64,000 bases of DNA from Elmis aenea (Eukaryota; Arthropoda; Insecta; Coleoptera; Elmidae): positions 36,955,466 through 37,019,465 of the forward strand of contig OX393577.1 in assembly GCA_947652605.1 (NCBI GenBank). The letters are read 5' to 3'. Each line of letters opens with the position of its first letter. Position 1 is the stretch's first letter. The translations under genes and the position numbers were made by a program. The notes beneath the pieces are model-generated. The model was not told where the DNA came from, searched no databases, and saw nothing but the letters and a program-made list of their open reading frames with translations. Shown piece by piece: positions 12,060 through 23,300 of this stretch.

Positions 12060-12588
12060 TTTTGGGGCGTACAACTGGCCAGGACTTATTTGACGTGATA
12101 ATGTTGTATTTGAATAAGTTAAAATTATCATGAGATCAATGTGTAGGTATTTGTACCGACGGAGCAGCATCTATGATGAGATCAGTCAAAGGATTTGTGA
12201 CTTTAGCGAAAACAGTCAATTCAAATATAATATTTCATCACTGTTTTCTGCACTGAGAAGTGGAGAAGTACTTCTCATAAATACAATGCTTAAGAAACTA
12301 AACGAAGTATTGGTTCAAGTAGTTTCCATTGTTAATTTTATTAAAATAATACCGATGAAAAGCCGAATTTTCAAACAACTTTGTTCATTTAAGGACGCAG
12401 ACTACGAATGTTTACTTATTCATACAGAAGTGAGGTGGTTGTCATGTGGAAAGATTTTAAATCGTGTGTTGCAATTAAGAAATGAATTACTGTTTTTTTA
12501 CGACACAGAAAAACACAAAACTTTTGGAAAATATCTGAAAAATGATAATTTTTTTTTTCTGTATATTGAAATATTGTTACTAGTCTAG
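12060..12588 (+). pseudogene. hAT (ZBED5-like) transposase fragment
   Basis: Read in two frames: CVGICTDGAASMMRSVKGF in one (the TDGA block typical of hAT catalytic cores), then after a frameshift IHTEVRWLSCGKILNRVLQL, the HTEVRWLS block conserved in this family. It ends where the jockey fragment begins. Not functional. Confidence 0.7.
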
Positions 12589-12796
12589 AGAGACTAACCT
12601 ACAGTTTTATTCTACAATTCTTAAAGACTACGTATTTTTCCGAGATGTCCCCGTTTCTTGGTTTTTAACATAAAACACAAGTTTGTCGTGTTACGCACAG
12701 GTTCACTATGCTCTGCTTTAGTACTGTATCGTGACACACACTACACCAGTTCAAAAGGTTTAGTCCTCTTGAGCCTTCTTTTCGAACCAGCATTAT

Positions 12797-14290
12797 TTAG
12801 GAGCTGCAGCACCTCGGTGTTGTCATGGGAGTGAAGTCTTCTCTAGCATCTAGCATCTTATTATGCACAGACAATTGTGATTTTCTTCCAATCAGAAAGT
12901 ACATTTTTTTGTATTTAAGGTTGAGTTCTTTTCTTTTTTTCTTTATGTGTTCTTTCCATCGAAGACGAATATCCAGATTCATTCCCAAGTATTTTGCTGT
13001 ATCGCAATGTGGGATTTTGGCATTGTTTATTGATATTGAAAATTGTTCATTTTGCTTGTAAGTTAAGTCAATATGTGCTGATTTACTTTCATTGATTCTT
13101 ACTCTCCACCTCTTAGTCCAATCGGTTACTCTGTTGCATGCTTCTTGCAGTTTAGCAGCTGTTTCTACATTGTCATTACCAGTTGCCAAGATGGCTGTAT
13201 CGTCAGCAAAAGTTGCAATTGCGACGTTTTGACTTTGTGGACTGTCAGTAGTGTACAGCAAGTATAAAATAGGTCCCAACACACTGCCTTGGGGTACTCC
13301 TGCATTTATATTTCTCATGTTCGAGTAATCTCTCTCTTGCTTGACACGAAACATTCGATCGGATATGTAAGATTTTAATATTTTGGCATATTGTTTTGGC
13401 AACATATTCTTTAGCTTCTTTTCTAGTCCTTCATGCCAGACTTTGTCAAACGCCTGGGCTACGTCTAGGAATATGGCTGAACATATTTTCTTTTCTTCAT
13501 ACGCTTTTTCAATGATATCCGTTATTCGATGAACCTGATCGATTGTCGAGTGCCTATTCCTAAATCCAAACTGGTGATTAGGAATTAGACTCTTGTTTTC
13601 AATAATTGGTTTTAATCGCTTCAGGAGCAGTTTTTCGAATAATTTTGATACTATTGGGAGTAGCGAAATGGGTCTGTATGATGAGACATCGTTCGGGGGT
13701 TTACCAGGTTTGGCAATCATAATTACCTCGGCCACTTTCCAGACGTCTGGCACATGTTTCAGGCGGAATGCCGCGTTTATCAAGTAAGTTTTACTATTGC
13801 TTTCCTGGGCAGCTTCTTAAGTATTTCTCCGGTCACGAGATCATATCCCGGAGCTTTTTTCGAGGTGATGTTGGTTTTAATTTCTTCTGCAACTTCTTTT
13901 GGAGTTACCAGGTCAATGCTTATTTCTTCGCCTTCATGTGGCAGTTCTTGCACAAACTGGCCATCATTTGGCTGAAAAGTTTGTTCTAGGTGTTAGCAAA
14001 AACTTCTGCTTTTTGCTGATTAGTCTTTGCCCAGCTTCCATCTAATGGTGCCTGTACACCTGAGAGTAAAGTACTCTCGAGAGTAGCGTCGCCAAGGATA
14101 CAGCCCCTGAGAGTAACTCGCGATTGGCTGTATCCTTGGCGACGCTACTCTCGAGAGTACTTTACTCTCAGGTGTACAGGCACCATTAGGATCTGATTGG
14201 CGCGCTGTGCATGCACGGTCGTTTCAATTTTTTGGTAACTTTCCAGAGGGAATAATCTGTTTCCTTACCATCTGTTAGCTCTGATAAGTA
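12797..14290 (-). pseudogene. Jockey-clade non-LTR retrotransposon RT fragment
   Basis: An open 328-residue stretch covers the reverse transcriptase fingers and palm: SSYRPISLLPIVSKLFEKLL, FGFRNRHSTIDQV, AIFLDVAQAFDKVWHEGL, GVPQGSVLGPILY and the catalytic FADDTAI. It opens with TTG or an upstream shifted frame. The pre-RT region continues with a frameshift to about 14290 (KAPGYDLVTGEIL, DGSWAKTNQQKAEVFAN, ELTDGKETDYSLWKV) and is interrupted by a 142-bp palindrome at 14045. The endonuclease domain and the end of ORF2 are missing. It is nested inside the hAT remnant. Confidence 0.85.
14045..14186. repeat. 142-bp palindromic MITE, copy 3
   Basis: Full-length palindrome that appears identical to the copy at 5168-5309, inserted at a TA inside the jockey fragment. 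Flanks are CTA and TAG. Confidence 0.88.
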
Positions 14291-14552
14291 TTTGTTTATA
14301 GATTAATTTTTTAATGCTATAATTAATGATAATTGGTGCAATAATTTGGCGTATTTGGCTGATATTTTTACTTACTTAAATACTGTCAATATAAGTATGC
14401 AAGGAAACAACGAAAACATTCTTACAACGACTGACAAATTATAAGCAATGAAAAAAAAAAACTTTTACTATGGAAGAGACATGTAAGAGAAAGAAGCACA
14501 GAAATGTTCCCTTCTGTGCAGGATACAAACAAGGCAATCACTTCTTTAATAA

Positions 14553-14857
14553 CAGGGCTGCAGAGTCGGGAAAAAAAAAGTCGACTCCGACTCCGACTCC
14601 TGATAATTTTAGTGGACCGACTCCGACCAAATTAAATACTAAGACATTTTATGGTGTGTAATATAGCAAAAAAAATAACAAACAAAAAAATTATTTAAAA
14701 ATTAAGTTTAAACTTTGCGGCAAAGGACCATCTCGCAATTTTTTGTTGTACTCGGAGTCGGAGTCGGTACATTTTTTCCGACTCCGACTCCACTGACCAG
14801 AAATTTCTCCTAAACTCCGACTCCGACTCCGACTCCGACTCCGACTCCACAGCCCTG
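14553..14857. mobile_element. hAT MITE with GACTCC-repeat arms
   Basis: Ends CAGGGCTGCAGAGTCGG and, inverted, CAGGGCTGTGGAGTCGG. A perfect 8-bp duplication TTTAATAA lies at 14545-14552 and 14858-14865. Both arms contain short arrays of the hexamer GACTCC or its complement, so the element is a foldback of microsatellite-like arms. Frames through it (SESESE runs) are artefacts of the repeat. Confidence 0.85.
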
Positions 14858-15054
14858 TTTAATAATCGTACATTTAACAATAGAAGATAATTTTGAAAAA
14901 TATTTTCCATTGTTAAAAAACACTGAATAATTCAATTGGATAAGATATCCGTTAGTTTCTTCCGACTTCTCCAGCTTTATTCTGAATGAAGAGGAAAAAC
15001 TGCGTCGCTCTCTTCAGATCTTAGATTAAAATTGAAGTTCATTGAATATGCTCA

Positions 15055-15286
15055 TAAAAAATTCTGGATCTCTGATTAAGATGAATACCCGGGTTTAGCA
15101 AAAAAAAGCACTAAACACGTTATTATTACGTCATATCTTTGCGAAGCAGGATTTTCAACGATGGTTAATATTAAAACAAAGAAACGCGAAAGACTGGAAA
15201 ATTTAGAAGCGGAGATGCGAGTGGCTTTATCATTTATTCGTCCCAATATTGCTGAAATCTCCAAAGATCAGCATGTATCGCATTAA
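15055..15286 (+). pseudogene. hAT transposase C-terminal (dimerisation) fragment
   Basis: Frame ending at the TAA 15284-15286 reads YLCEAGFSTMVNIKTKKRE, then LENLEAEMRVALS and PNIAEISKDQ, the C-terminal dimerisation block of ZBED5-like hAT transposases. It is collinear with the fragment at 12060-12588. Confidence 0.75.
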
Positions 15287-15393
15287 ATTAGATTTTTTTT
15301 AAAAGTATTGTAATTTTAAATGATTTATAAATAAATATGTTTGCATCAATCAATATCGGTATTTTATTCTTTTATAAAAGTAACACTTTGAAG

Positions 15394-15538
15394 CAGATGT
15401 GGCCAACGGGTGCAAGTGCACCCACAATGTGCCCGCGACACGATTCCGCTTTTTTCTTTAATAATGGAGTTATTTTCGTGAGCAATGTCCTTTTTTTTTT
15501 CAATGCGCCCTTGATTTCAAAAAGGTTGGCCACCCCTG
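15394..15538. mobile_element. 145-bp hAT MITE
   Basis: Ends CAGATGTGGCCAACGGG and, inverted, CAGGGGTGGCCAACCTT. Flanked by 8-bp near-identical duplications CTTTGAAG (15386-15393) and CTTTAAAG (15539-15546), one mismatch. No coding capacity; it lies in the 3' part of the larger hAT remnant. Confidence 0.75.
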
Positions 15539-15988
15539 CTTTAAAGCTTATGTTGTATTGTAAGTGTTCCGTGCAAAAAAAAAAATGTCAGAGTTTAGTG
15601 TTCCCCGACTTCAAAAAGATTGAGAACCAAAGCACTGACTTTCAATACTTTAAAAATTTATATGAATAAAAAAATTGAAATTTGTTTTAAGCATTTCGCT
15701 AAAGCAATTTTGTCATAAAACTTACTTGACACAGTAACAACAAACCAAGCTGTGTATGACCAATCATACAAAATCCCACAGATAAAACAGTTCTCAAAAA
15801 AAATATAACATGGGTAACTTGCAATATTTTAAAAACACTTAAAACCTTAATTGAGTGATACAGGTCACCTTACAGAACAACAAAAATAATCTTTACAAAA
15901 AAAAACAGTTACCGAACTCTAAGTTTCTGTTACATGTTATAACAACCCAAGAGTTTAGTTTATTAATACTCCATCTGTATTTGCTATA

Positions 15989-17444
15989 CAGGGTGCCCAT
16001 TTTTCTAACCTGTTGTATGGGTAACTCCGTTAATATTGGAGATACAGAAACGTTTAAATTAGCAAATTTGTGCAGAATTTAAAGGGAAATCTGATGCCAT
16101 TTTCAAATTTGACCTACGTCATCAACTTTTTGAAATATTTTGAAAAAACTGAAAAAGGTCGATTTTTTCAAACTTGAATAATTCCGTAACCATATGAGTT
16201 AGAACAATAATAAAAATTGACTTTTATAAATATTTTTACGTAGATTTTAAATATGTTAACGAAATTTTCATAGCACTCTCGATTTCCGAGTTATAGCACA
16301 AACTTGCATTTTTTTAAATGGAAGTCATAGTTGGCTGTGGTCTTATTAAAAAAGTTATTTTTTTCTCGTTTCAATGATATAAGGTTTGTTATGCTTTACT
16401 GTTGTAGTTTTTCTTTAAATAAGCAAAAATCATTTTACATGTTCACAGCCTACTAATAGATGGGAGTTATCCCGTGTTGATGTTCTTTTTTTTCCGATGT
16501 GACATTTAAGAGTTCTCTTATTGTTAGTGTAGCAGTTATTAGCCAGTTACAAATTTTAAAAACAAAACCTCATAGTTTGTCAAATAAAATTTCTTGTTTG
16601 TTATACGTATGTCTCTGTCTCGTGTTGATCAAAATTTTTGTTTATTATAAATTTCAAAAGCAATGTTTTTTAATGAAGAAATATTATCAGGCTTTTTGGT
16701 ATACCTGTATTTTTTTAAATCGGTTTCTAATAACGAAAATAATTTCTTTCTTGGTTGCCTCCTTTCCTTAAATCTTTGCAAATACATTTCACTTGAATTT
16801 CTACTATTTCTATTACAAGCGAAGTAATTAGAACACATTGTTTTTGAAATTTACAATAAACTCAATCAAAAATTTTGATCAACACCAGAGAGAGATTTAT
16901 ACGTAAAACAATCAATAAAATATATTTGACTAACCCTGAGGTTTTCTTTTTAAAATTTGTAACTGGCTAATAACTGCTACACTAACAATAAGAGACAACT
17001 CTTAAATGTCACATTGAAGAAAAAAAAAAGAACATCAACACGGGATAACTCCCATCTATTAGTAGGCAGTGAACATGTAAAATGATTTTTGCTTATTTAA
17101 AGAAAAATTACAACAGTAAAGCATAACAAACCTTATATCATTGAAACGAGAAAAAGATAACCTTCCATTTAAAAAAATGCAAGTTTGTGCTATAACTCGG
17201 AAATCGGGAGTGCTATAAAAATTTCGTTAACATATTTAAAATCTACGTAAAAACATCTATAAAAGTCAATTTTTATTTTTATTCTAACTCATATGGTTAC
17301 GGAATTATTCAAGTTTGAAAAAATCCACCTTTTTCAGTTTTTTCAAAATATTTCAAAAAGTTGATGACGTAGTTCAAATTTGAAAATGGTATCAGATTTC
17401 CCTTTAAATTCTGCACAGATTTGCTAATTTAAACGTTTCTGTAT
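15989..17444. mobile_element. CAGGGTGCCC foldback transposon, internally deleted copy
   Basis: The left arm starts TA/CAGGGTGCCCATTTTTC. The long inverted arm returns at about 16860-17444 and runs into the assembly gap before its outer end (about 50 bp). Same family as the longer copy at 55492-57613. The loop holds a short remnant of the transposase frame. Confidence 0.8.
16629..16838 (-). pseudogene. Internally deleted mariner-superfamily transposase remnant
   Basis: Reads [19 protein letters not shown] directly joined to YTKKPDNISSLKNIAFEIYN. In the 56-kb copy these two segments lie at opposite ends of the transposase gene, so this copy has lost the whole catalytic middle. Confidence 0.6.
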
Positions 17445-17644
17445 NNNNNNNNNNNNNNNNNNNNNNNNNNNNNNNNNNNNNNNNNNNNNNNNNNNNNNNN
17501 NNNNNNNNNNNNNNNNNNNNNNNNNNNNNNNNNNNNNNNNNNNNNNNNNNNNNNNNNNNNNNNNNNNNNNNNNNNNNNNNNNNNNNNNNNNNNNNNNNNN
17601 NNNNNNNNNNNNNNNNNNNNNNNNNNNNNNNNNNNNNNNNNNNN
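17445..17644. other. Assembly gap (200 N)
   Basis: Exactly 200 N, a typical placeholder size. Left of it is the right arm of one foldback element and right of it the left arm of another, so the gap probably reflects palindrome-induced assembly failure. Confidence 0.98.
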
Positions 17645-18323
17645 TTCGATGTTTTAATAGGGAATCTCGGTAACTATAAGAGGTATCGAAAAACGAACCG
17701 CGCATCCTTGATCTCTTTTTTGGAGAAAAAATTAATGGTAAACACTAAAATAGGTAATCGTCTTTTGTTTTTGAGTTACCGCCGATAACTCGATTTTTTT
17801 ACTTTTCGTTTTATGACTATATCTCGCTTGGTTATGAAAATAAATAAAAATAATTTTGACGTTCTACAGGCACTTTTTTGATACGAATGCAGTGGCGTAG
17901 TCAATTTTAAAAAAACGAAATTCGAGTTGTGACATAAAGTTGTATTTTTTTAAATAGAACCCATAGTTGGCTTTGACTTATTTAAATTCCTTATTTTTTT
18001 GTCATTCTAAATATATGCGGGTTGATGTATTTATTTTCAATAATACGCAAGTTACGGAGGTTTTTTAGTTTTTTTTTAAAACAAAATTATGCCTGTAGAA
18101 CGTCAAAATTATTTTTGTTTATTTTCATAAACAAGCGAGATATTGTCATAAAACGAAAAATCGAGTTATCGGCGATAACTCGAAAACAAAAAACGATAAC
18201 CAATTTTAGTTTTCACCATTACCTTTTTCTCGAAAAAAGATATCGAGGATGTGCGGTCCGTTTTTTGATACCTCTTATAGTTACAGAGATTCCCTATTAA
18301 AACATCGAAATTTGCCCACCCTG
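17645..18323. mobile_element. CAGGGTGGGC foldback element
   Basis: Inverted arms of about 230 bp: the segment from 17645 (TTCGATGTTTTAATAGGG) is repeated inverted up to 18323, where the right end reads CCCACCCTG followed by TA. The left terminal 14 bp are hidden in the gap. No coding sequence. Confidence 0.75.
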
Positions 18324-20354
18324 TACATGCGTTTCAAAATTTCAAATGGTAACTATTAATGCATCATTGCTTTAATATGTATAAAACTTTTTAGTGTGAA
18401 AAACTAACACCAATTTAAGTTGTTAACTAAAGCGTTTATCACTGACCTAATTGCACAAAAGTTAAACCTGCAATTAATCCCCTGGATTAAACCATGTTAA
18501 CCCTAGAAATAGGCAAAATTGGCACTGATATTGCATAGTTTTAAGGGATTAACTTGTATTTTAACACCAGTATCGCTTAGTGCAATCGGGCCTAAGAGTT
18601 CCATTACAAAGAGTTCAATCAATAACCAAAACGATATAACTTTACATTATATTAAAATATCACATTTTCTGTTCGTATAAAACTAACAGTTCCAGTTAAT
18701 ATTTCATAAATTATCATTATCAGAAATTTAAAAAAACATAAAGGGAAAAGTTTAGAGATTCAAACCAATTAATTATAATATACAAATAATTATCCTTCGT
18801 TCATTGTGCCGTTTTCAAACTAAAACTTAAATTCCTGAATGAACAACTTCAAATGGAAGAATAATATTGTGTTAACTTGGAAAACATGGAAATTGTCATT
18901 CCCAAATTTTTTGCTACCTAATTATTCTAATATTTTGACAGTAAATGAATTTAAATAAGTATTAATGTTAAAAATTACTTACATTAAGATAGTTTTACAA
19001 TTAACTTATTAACAATATTGAAAACATTTTCGAGGAAGTTTATTTGTTACATGTGAGAGACGTGATCGAAGGGGCTTATTTATTTTGTTTTATAACTTAG
19101 GAACAAAAATTACACAATTTAATGTGCTCAATGTACACAGTATTCTAATTTACTTTTATTGCAATTTTCAAATATGCAGTTAATCCACTAACATTTTTCA
19201 ATATTAATCTAAAACAATGCCTGACAATTATGAACACCATGATTAATCAATATAGTATTTTTATGGCTGATAAAGTAAAAGCAATAACGTGGATACCTAT
19301 ATCGAAATTAACTAATTATGAAACATGACGCAAATGTAATGTCAACACATACAAGTGTCAACAGTATAAGCAAATGAAAACAATCCTAAGAACTTTTAAC
19401 TGTGAAAGCCATCAGCTGACATTTAACATGTGTTAACAATCTTGAAATACAGAACGCATGAATGTACCTGTCTACTACAACAAACAATCAAAATTATAAA
19501 ACCTTCTGTAAATTCTACAATACATACTCTTCTTGTTGCAACCGGCAATAGGTAAAAAAAAATTGCGTACATAAACACGTAACATCAAATTTGCCAAAAA
19601 AAATTAAGTAAATTTCAAAACTAACAACATACCTGCAAGATTTATTTGCACAATTACTATAATACCAAAGTTTGAAGACGAAATACTATGAAATTTCACT
19701 ACAAATACAAGATGTCTGAAATTTTCCAGAACTTACACTGACATTTACTATCTAAAGCTCATGCGTCATGCGCTGCAAATGATGTATGGTATGAACTTAG
19801 GAACATATATTTCAAATTGAATGAAAAACAAATAGCAATTTTAATTTCAAGTGTAAGTGTTAAATCATACAAATTTTTTCGATAAGTAAAAAATTGTCTT
19901 CCACCAATTTCGTTTTCTGGAAGTCCGTACTACGCGGGTTTTATTTATTTAGAGTATTTAGAGTAGATGGCCAGGCTCCCTGTTAGTTAAAACCATGTTT
20001 AAATATCGCTCTAATAAACCTTCCTAAAAAACGCATCCGACAGCTGCATTTTTTATGAAATCTTATTCTATTGTGTAACATATTTTGCATTCAGTAGTGC
20101 TGTGACCGAAAAGTTAGGATACGTATTTCGCTCATTCCTTTATCTTTTTATTCAATGGTATAAACCCATCATATCAACATAGTGAGTGCAAGCTGTCGTA
20201 TCACCGGTATTTTACCGATGACCCATCTACCACAGAACACCATCTACTACAGGGATATTTTAAATGTAACAGTTGAAAAAATTAAGTAGTGTGCGACAGT
20301 TGGTAGTTCGTTTGGAACAATTAAACGTCAAAATTATTACAGATCAGTTAAAAA
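18324..20354. other. Intergenic region between lifeguard and Rab10
   Basis: Divergent intergenic DNA, AT-rich. A strong minus-strand donor (TTGCAG/GTATGT, exon end at 19633) could end a 5'UTR exon for a lifeguard transcript; no acceptor or promoter confirms it. A weak inverted repeat (CCTAATTGCAC with GTGCAATCGGG) lies at about 18450-18595, possibly an old MITE. Confidence 0.3.
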
Positions 20355-23300
20355 ATGGCAAAGAAAACGTATGATTTGCTATTTAAGTTATTACTAATTG
20401 GAGATTCAGGTGTAGGCAAAACTTGCATATTATTTAGATTTTCTGATGATGCTTTCACAACCACTTTTATATCTACAATAGGTACGAGCAATTTAATTTA
20501 TTAGTTGTAATTCTATTTTAGATTGAAACGATAAACATGTTATCATAATTCCTTGGAAAATACGAATAACGACTTATTATACATAAATGACATGCGTTTT
20601 ATGTTATGTGTTAACCCTGTTGCAAAAAGTTTATAAATAGAGGGTGAGGTCACAACAGGCGGTAAATTTAAATTTTGTGTGTTTCAGGTATAGACTTTAA
20701 AATAAAAACAGTAGAATTACGTGGTAAAAAAATTAAACTACAAATTTGGGATACAGCTGGTCAAGAACGGTTTCATACAATCACTACGTCATATTATCGA
20801 GGTGCCATGGGTATAATGTTAGTGTATGATATAACTAATGAAAAAAGCTTTGAAAATATAGTTAAATGGTTACGAAATATAGACGAGGTAATATAGGTGA
20901 CTTGCAATTAAATGTACTTGTAAATTGATGAATATGTGTTGCAGCATGCAAATGAAGATGTAGAAAAAATGATTTTGGGTAATAAATGTGATATGGAAGA
21001 TAAAAGGACTGTTAGCAAGGAGAGAGGCGAATCGGTAAGTGCCATGATTTTTTTATTTGTTTACATTTGAAGGTGCATACCGATTATTTTGATTGAGACT
21101 ATTTGTTTCCATGCATTTACATATGTTTGTGTTGTTAATTTATTGCAAAATAAAAAACATTTTTTGCCCTCAGTTAATTAAAAAAAAATTTAATTTATTG
21201 CTTCGCAATGAAAAATATAATTTAATAGTTAAATGTAAATGTCCAGGATGACCAAAGTGACGAAGCTTTGGCAGCTGTGTTCATAAACTGCAATTTTTCA
21301 AGAGCTTCGTTGAATATTATGACAGAATAAAATTTATATTTAATCTATTGATAAAAAAATAACTTTTATCAGATTTTCTTCCGTCTTCCAAATTATTCAT
21401 TGTAGGAGTAGTCAGAAAAAACCTTGTGAACCGCACAGTTGAAGCTCCCGAATCACGCTATAGTCACATCTGGTATATGTAGTTGAAACTTAAATTCTTT
21501 AAGTCTTTTTGCAAATGTCGCAGGCAAATAGCTTTATTATGCTAATTTCTATTTAAAGGCTATTTGACTAGAAACGTCGCTACTTTCACAAATACCAAAT
21601 ATAACTAGCTAAAGATCAGTAATAGCAGGTCAGGTTAAAGCATTTTTTTAAATAACTACTGAAAATAAATCAATAGATTTGCTTTTATTTTTAAAAAACC
21701 GTTAACCGACCTTTAACCTGATCCTATATTACTAAAAAAAAACTTTAACTAACCCTTAATAACAAATTATTAAACTGAACTCTATTTGTCCAACAACGGT
21801 TCGCAAACTACTATTTGAGTAAGAAAATTGTGTTTGTATAATATTGATGAGTATTAGAAAGCTATTCAGTACTACACTTGACAGTAGAAGGACTCATGGC
21901 TAAATAAAAAATTAGAAAGCCATTTTCCTGGGTAAAAGCTATTTGCCTAAAATAACTATTTGCCTGCGATTTATACGTATACCGGCTGTAAATGAATTCT
22001 GGTACACCCCATTTTTTCTGATTTTACATAAATGAAATTTTAGACATAGGTATACATATTATGTATGTGCAAAAAACCCAACCGGATTGTTTGATTATAC
22101 GTACACTATTGTTACACTTTCGGTTTTGCCGAAAATTACCCTAACTTTGTTATTTCAAATGGAACATTCTGTATATTTTGACATTTTTAGAAAGAGGAAG
22201 CAATTTTGAATGCAACTGCACCATTTTGGTTAATTTTTATAGCCTCAAATAAGTTTTAAGACCAACATTTATATTTTTAATAAGTGTGTCGTGACCATAT
22301 ATCTAATAAACATATATTGGGCATACCCTATCCACACAATGAGTGGAGACTGAAGCCGATTGAATGAAATGGAAATATGTACCTCTCTTTCTAAGGTGTA
22401 CTTTTCACAGTTAGCAGCAAACATAGAAAATCAAATAAAACTAGGATTACTAACAGAACCGGCATGAAAATTGTTGAGGTCATCGTATGAAACGTGATTT
22501 TTGTAAATTACGTGTGCCTACACCGATGTTTAACAATCCGAGGCGGATTTGAGAATTAGTACAAACCTTAGAACAGGTTTTTGCATATTAATTGTAGTTT
22601 TTACAAATCGTAGATCATCAACGTCAAATATCATATTTTTAAACTGTCAAAAATTAGGTGAGCATTATGCGCGCATCTCACGTTGTCCAATCCAATGTAT
22701 ATTAGCTGTCAATGGTCCAATCGCCGCATTAAAAAGAGGATGTATATCTGTACCGTTGACTATGTTATGCAAAATTTGAACTACTAGCAATATATGTTTA
22801 TTAGCTATATGCATTTTAGTTACATTCTAAAGCTGTGTTGCAAATTAAAAATGCCAAAATGATTTGAAGAAAAATTTAAGAAAAGGATTGTAAAATGTTA
22901 TAAAGAATATAAAAAAGATAATTTAGAGTTTACAAATGACCTAATTTATTCCAAATTGTCGAATGTATTTAATGTAAAGTATTATATTAAATTTTGGCTA
23001 TACAGGGTTCTCGTTTTTCGAGGGCCACTATGGGGATCTCGTAAACGGTAAGAGTTACGACGTCGGTTAAATTAGGGCAAAGTTGTATATTCAGGTGCTT
23101 AATAATTCGATGCAAACAGAACTTATCTAGCTCTTTTAGTTTTTGAGATATAGGGAAAACTGTAAAAAAGTGGATTTTTGTTTTTTGCCCGTAACTTTTT
23201 CATTTGATGTCGAATTTCATTTCTGTTAAAACTTTTTCATGGCCACTTTTTGCAAGCAATTAGAATCCCCAATTATATTTTCCGTGCGACGTTTCGTTTT

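Larger units (their letters stand above)
11855..15640 (+). mobile_element. Decayed autonomous hAT element with nested insertions
   Basis: The right end inverted reads CAGTGCTTTGGTTCTCAATC, and the left end carries a diverged GTGGTTCGCGGAACAC. Two pieces of a ZBED5-like hAT transposase lie inside in the same orientation (12060-12588 and 15055-15286). The middle is split by a jockey RT fragment, a 142-bp palindrome, a GACTCC-rich hAT MITE and another hAT MITE. Exact outer ends and TSD were not resolved. Confidence 0.6.

Noticed and set aside
14470..14910. Open frames with SESESE or TPTPTP runs
   Set aside because: Produced by GACTCC hexamer arrays in a hAT MITE, not by protein-coding selection.
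17424..17705. Open frame spanning the N gap
   Set aside because: Its middle is unknown bases; it is an artefact.
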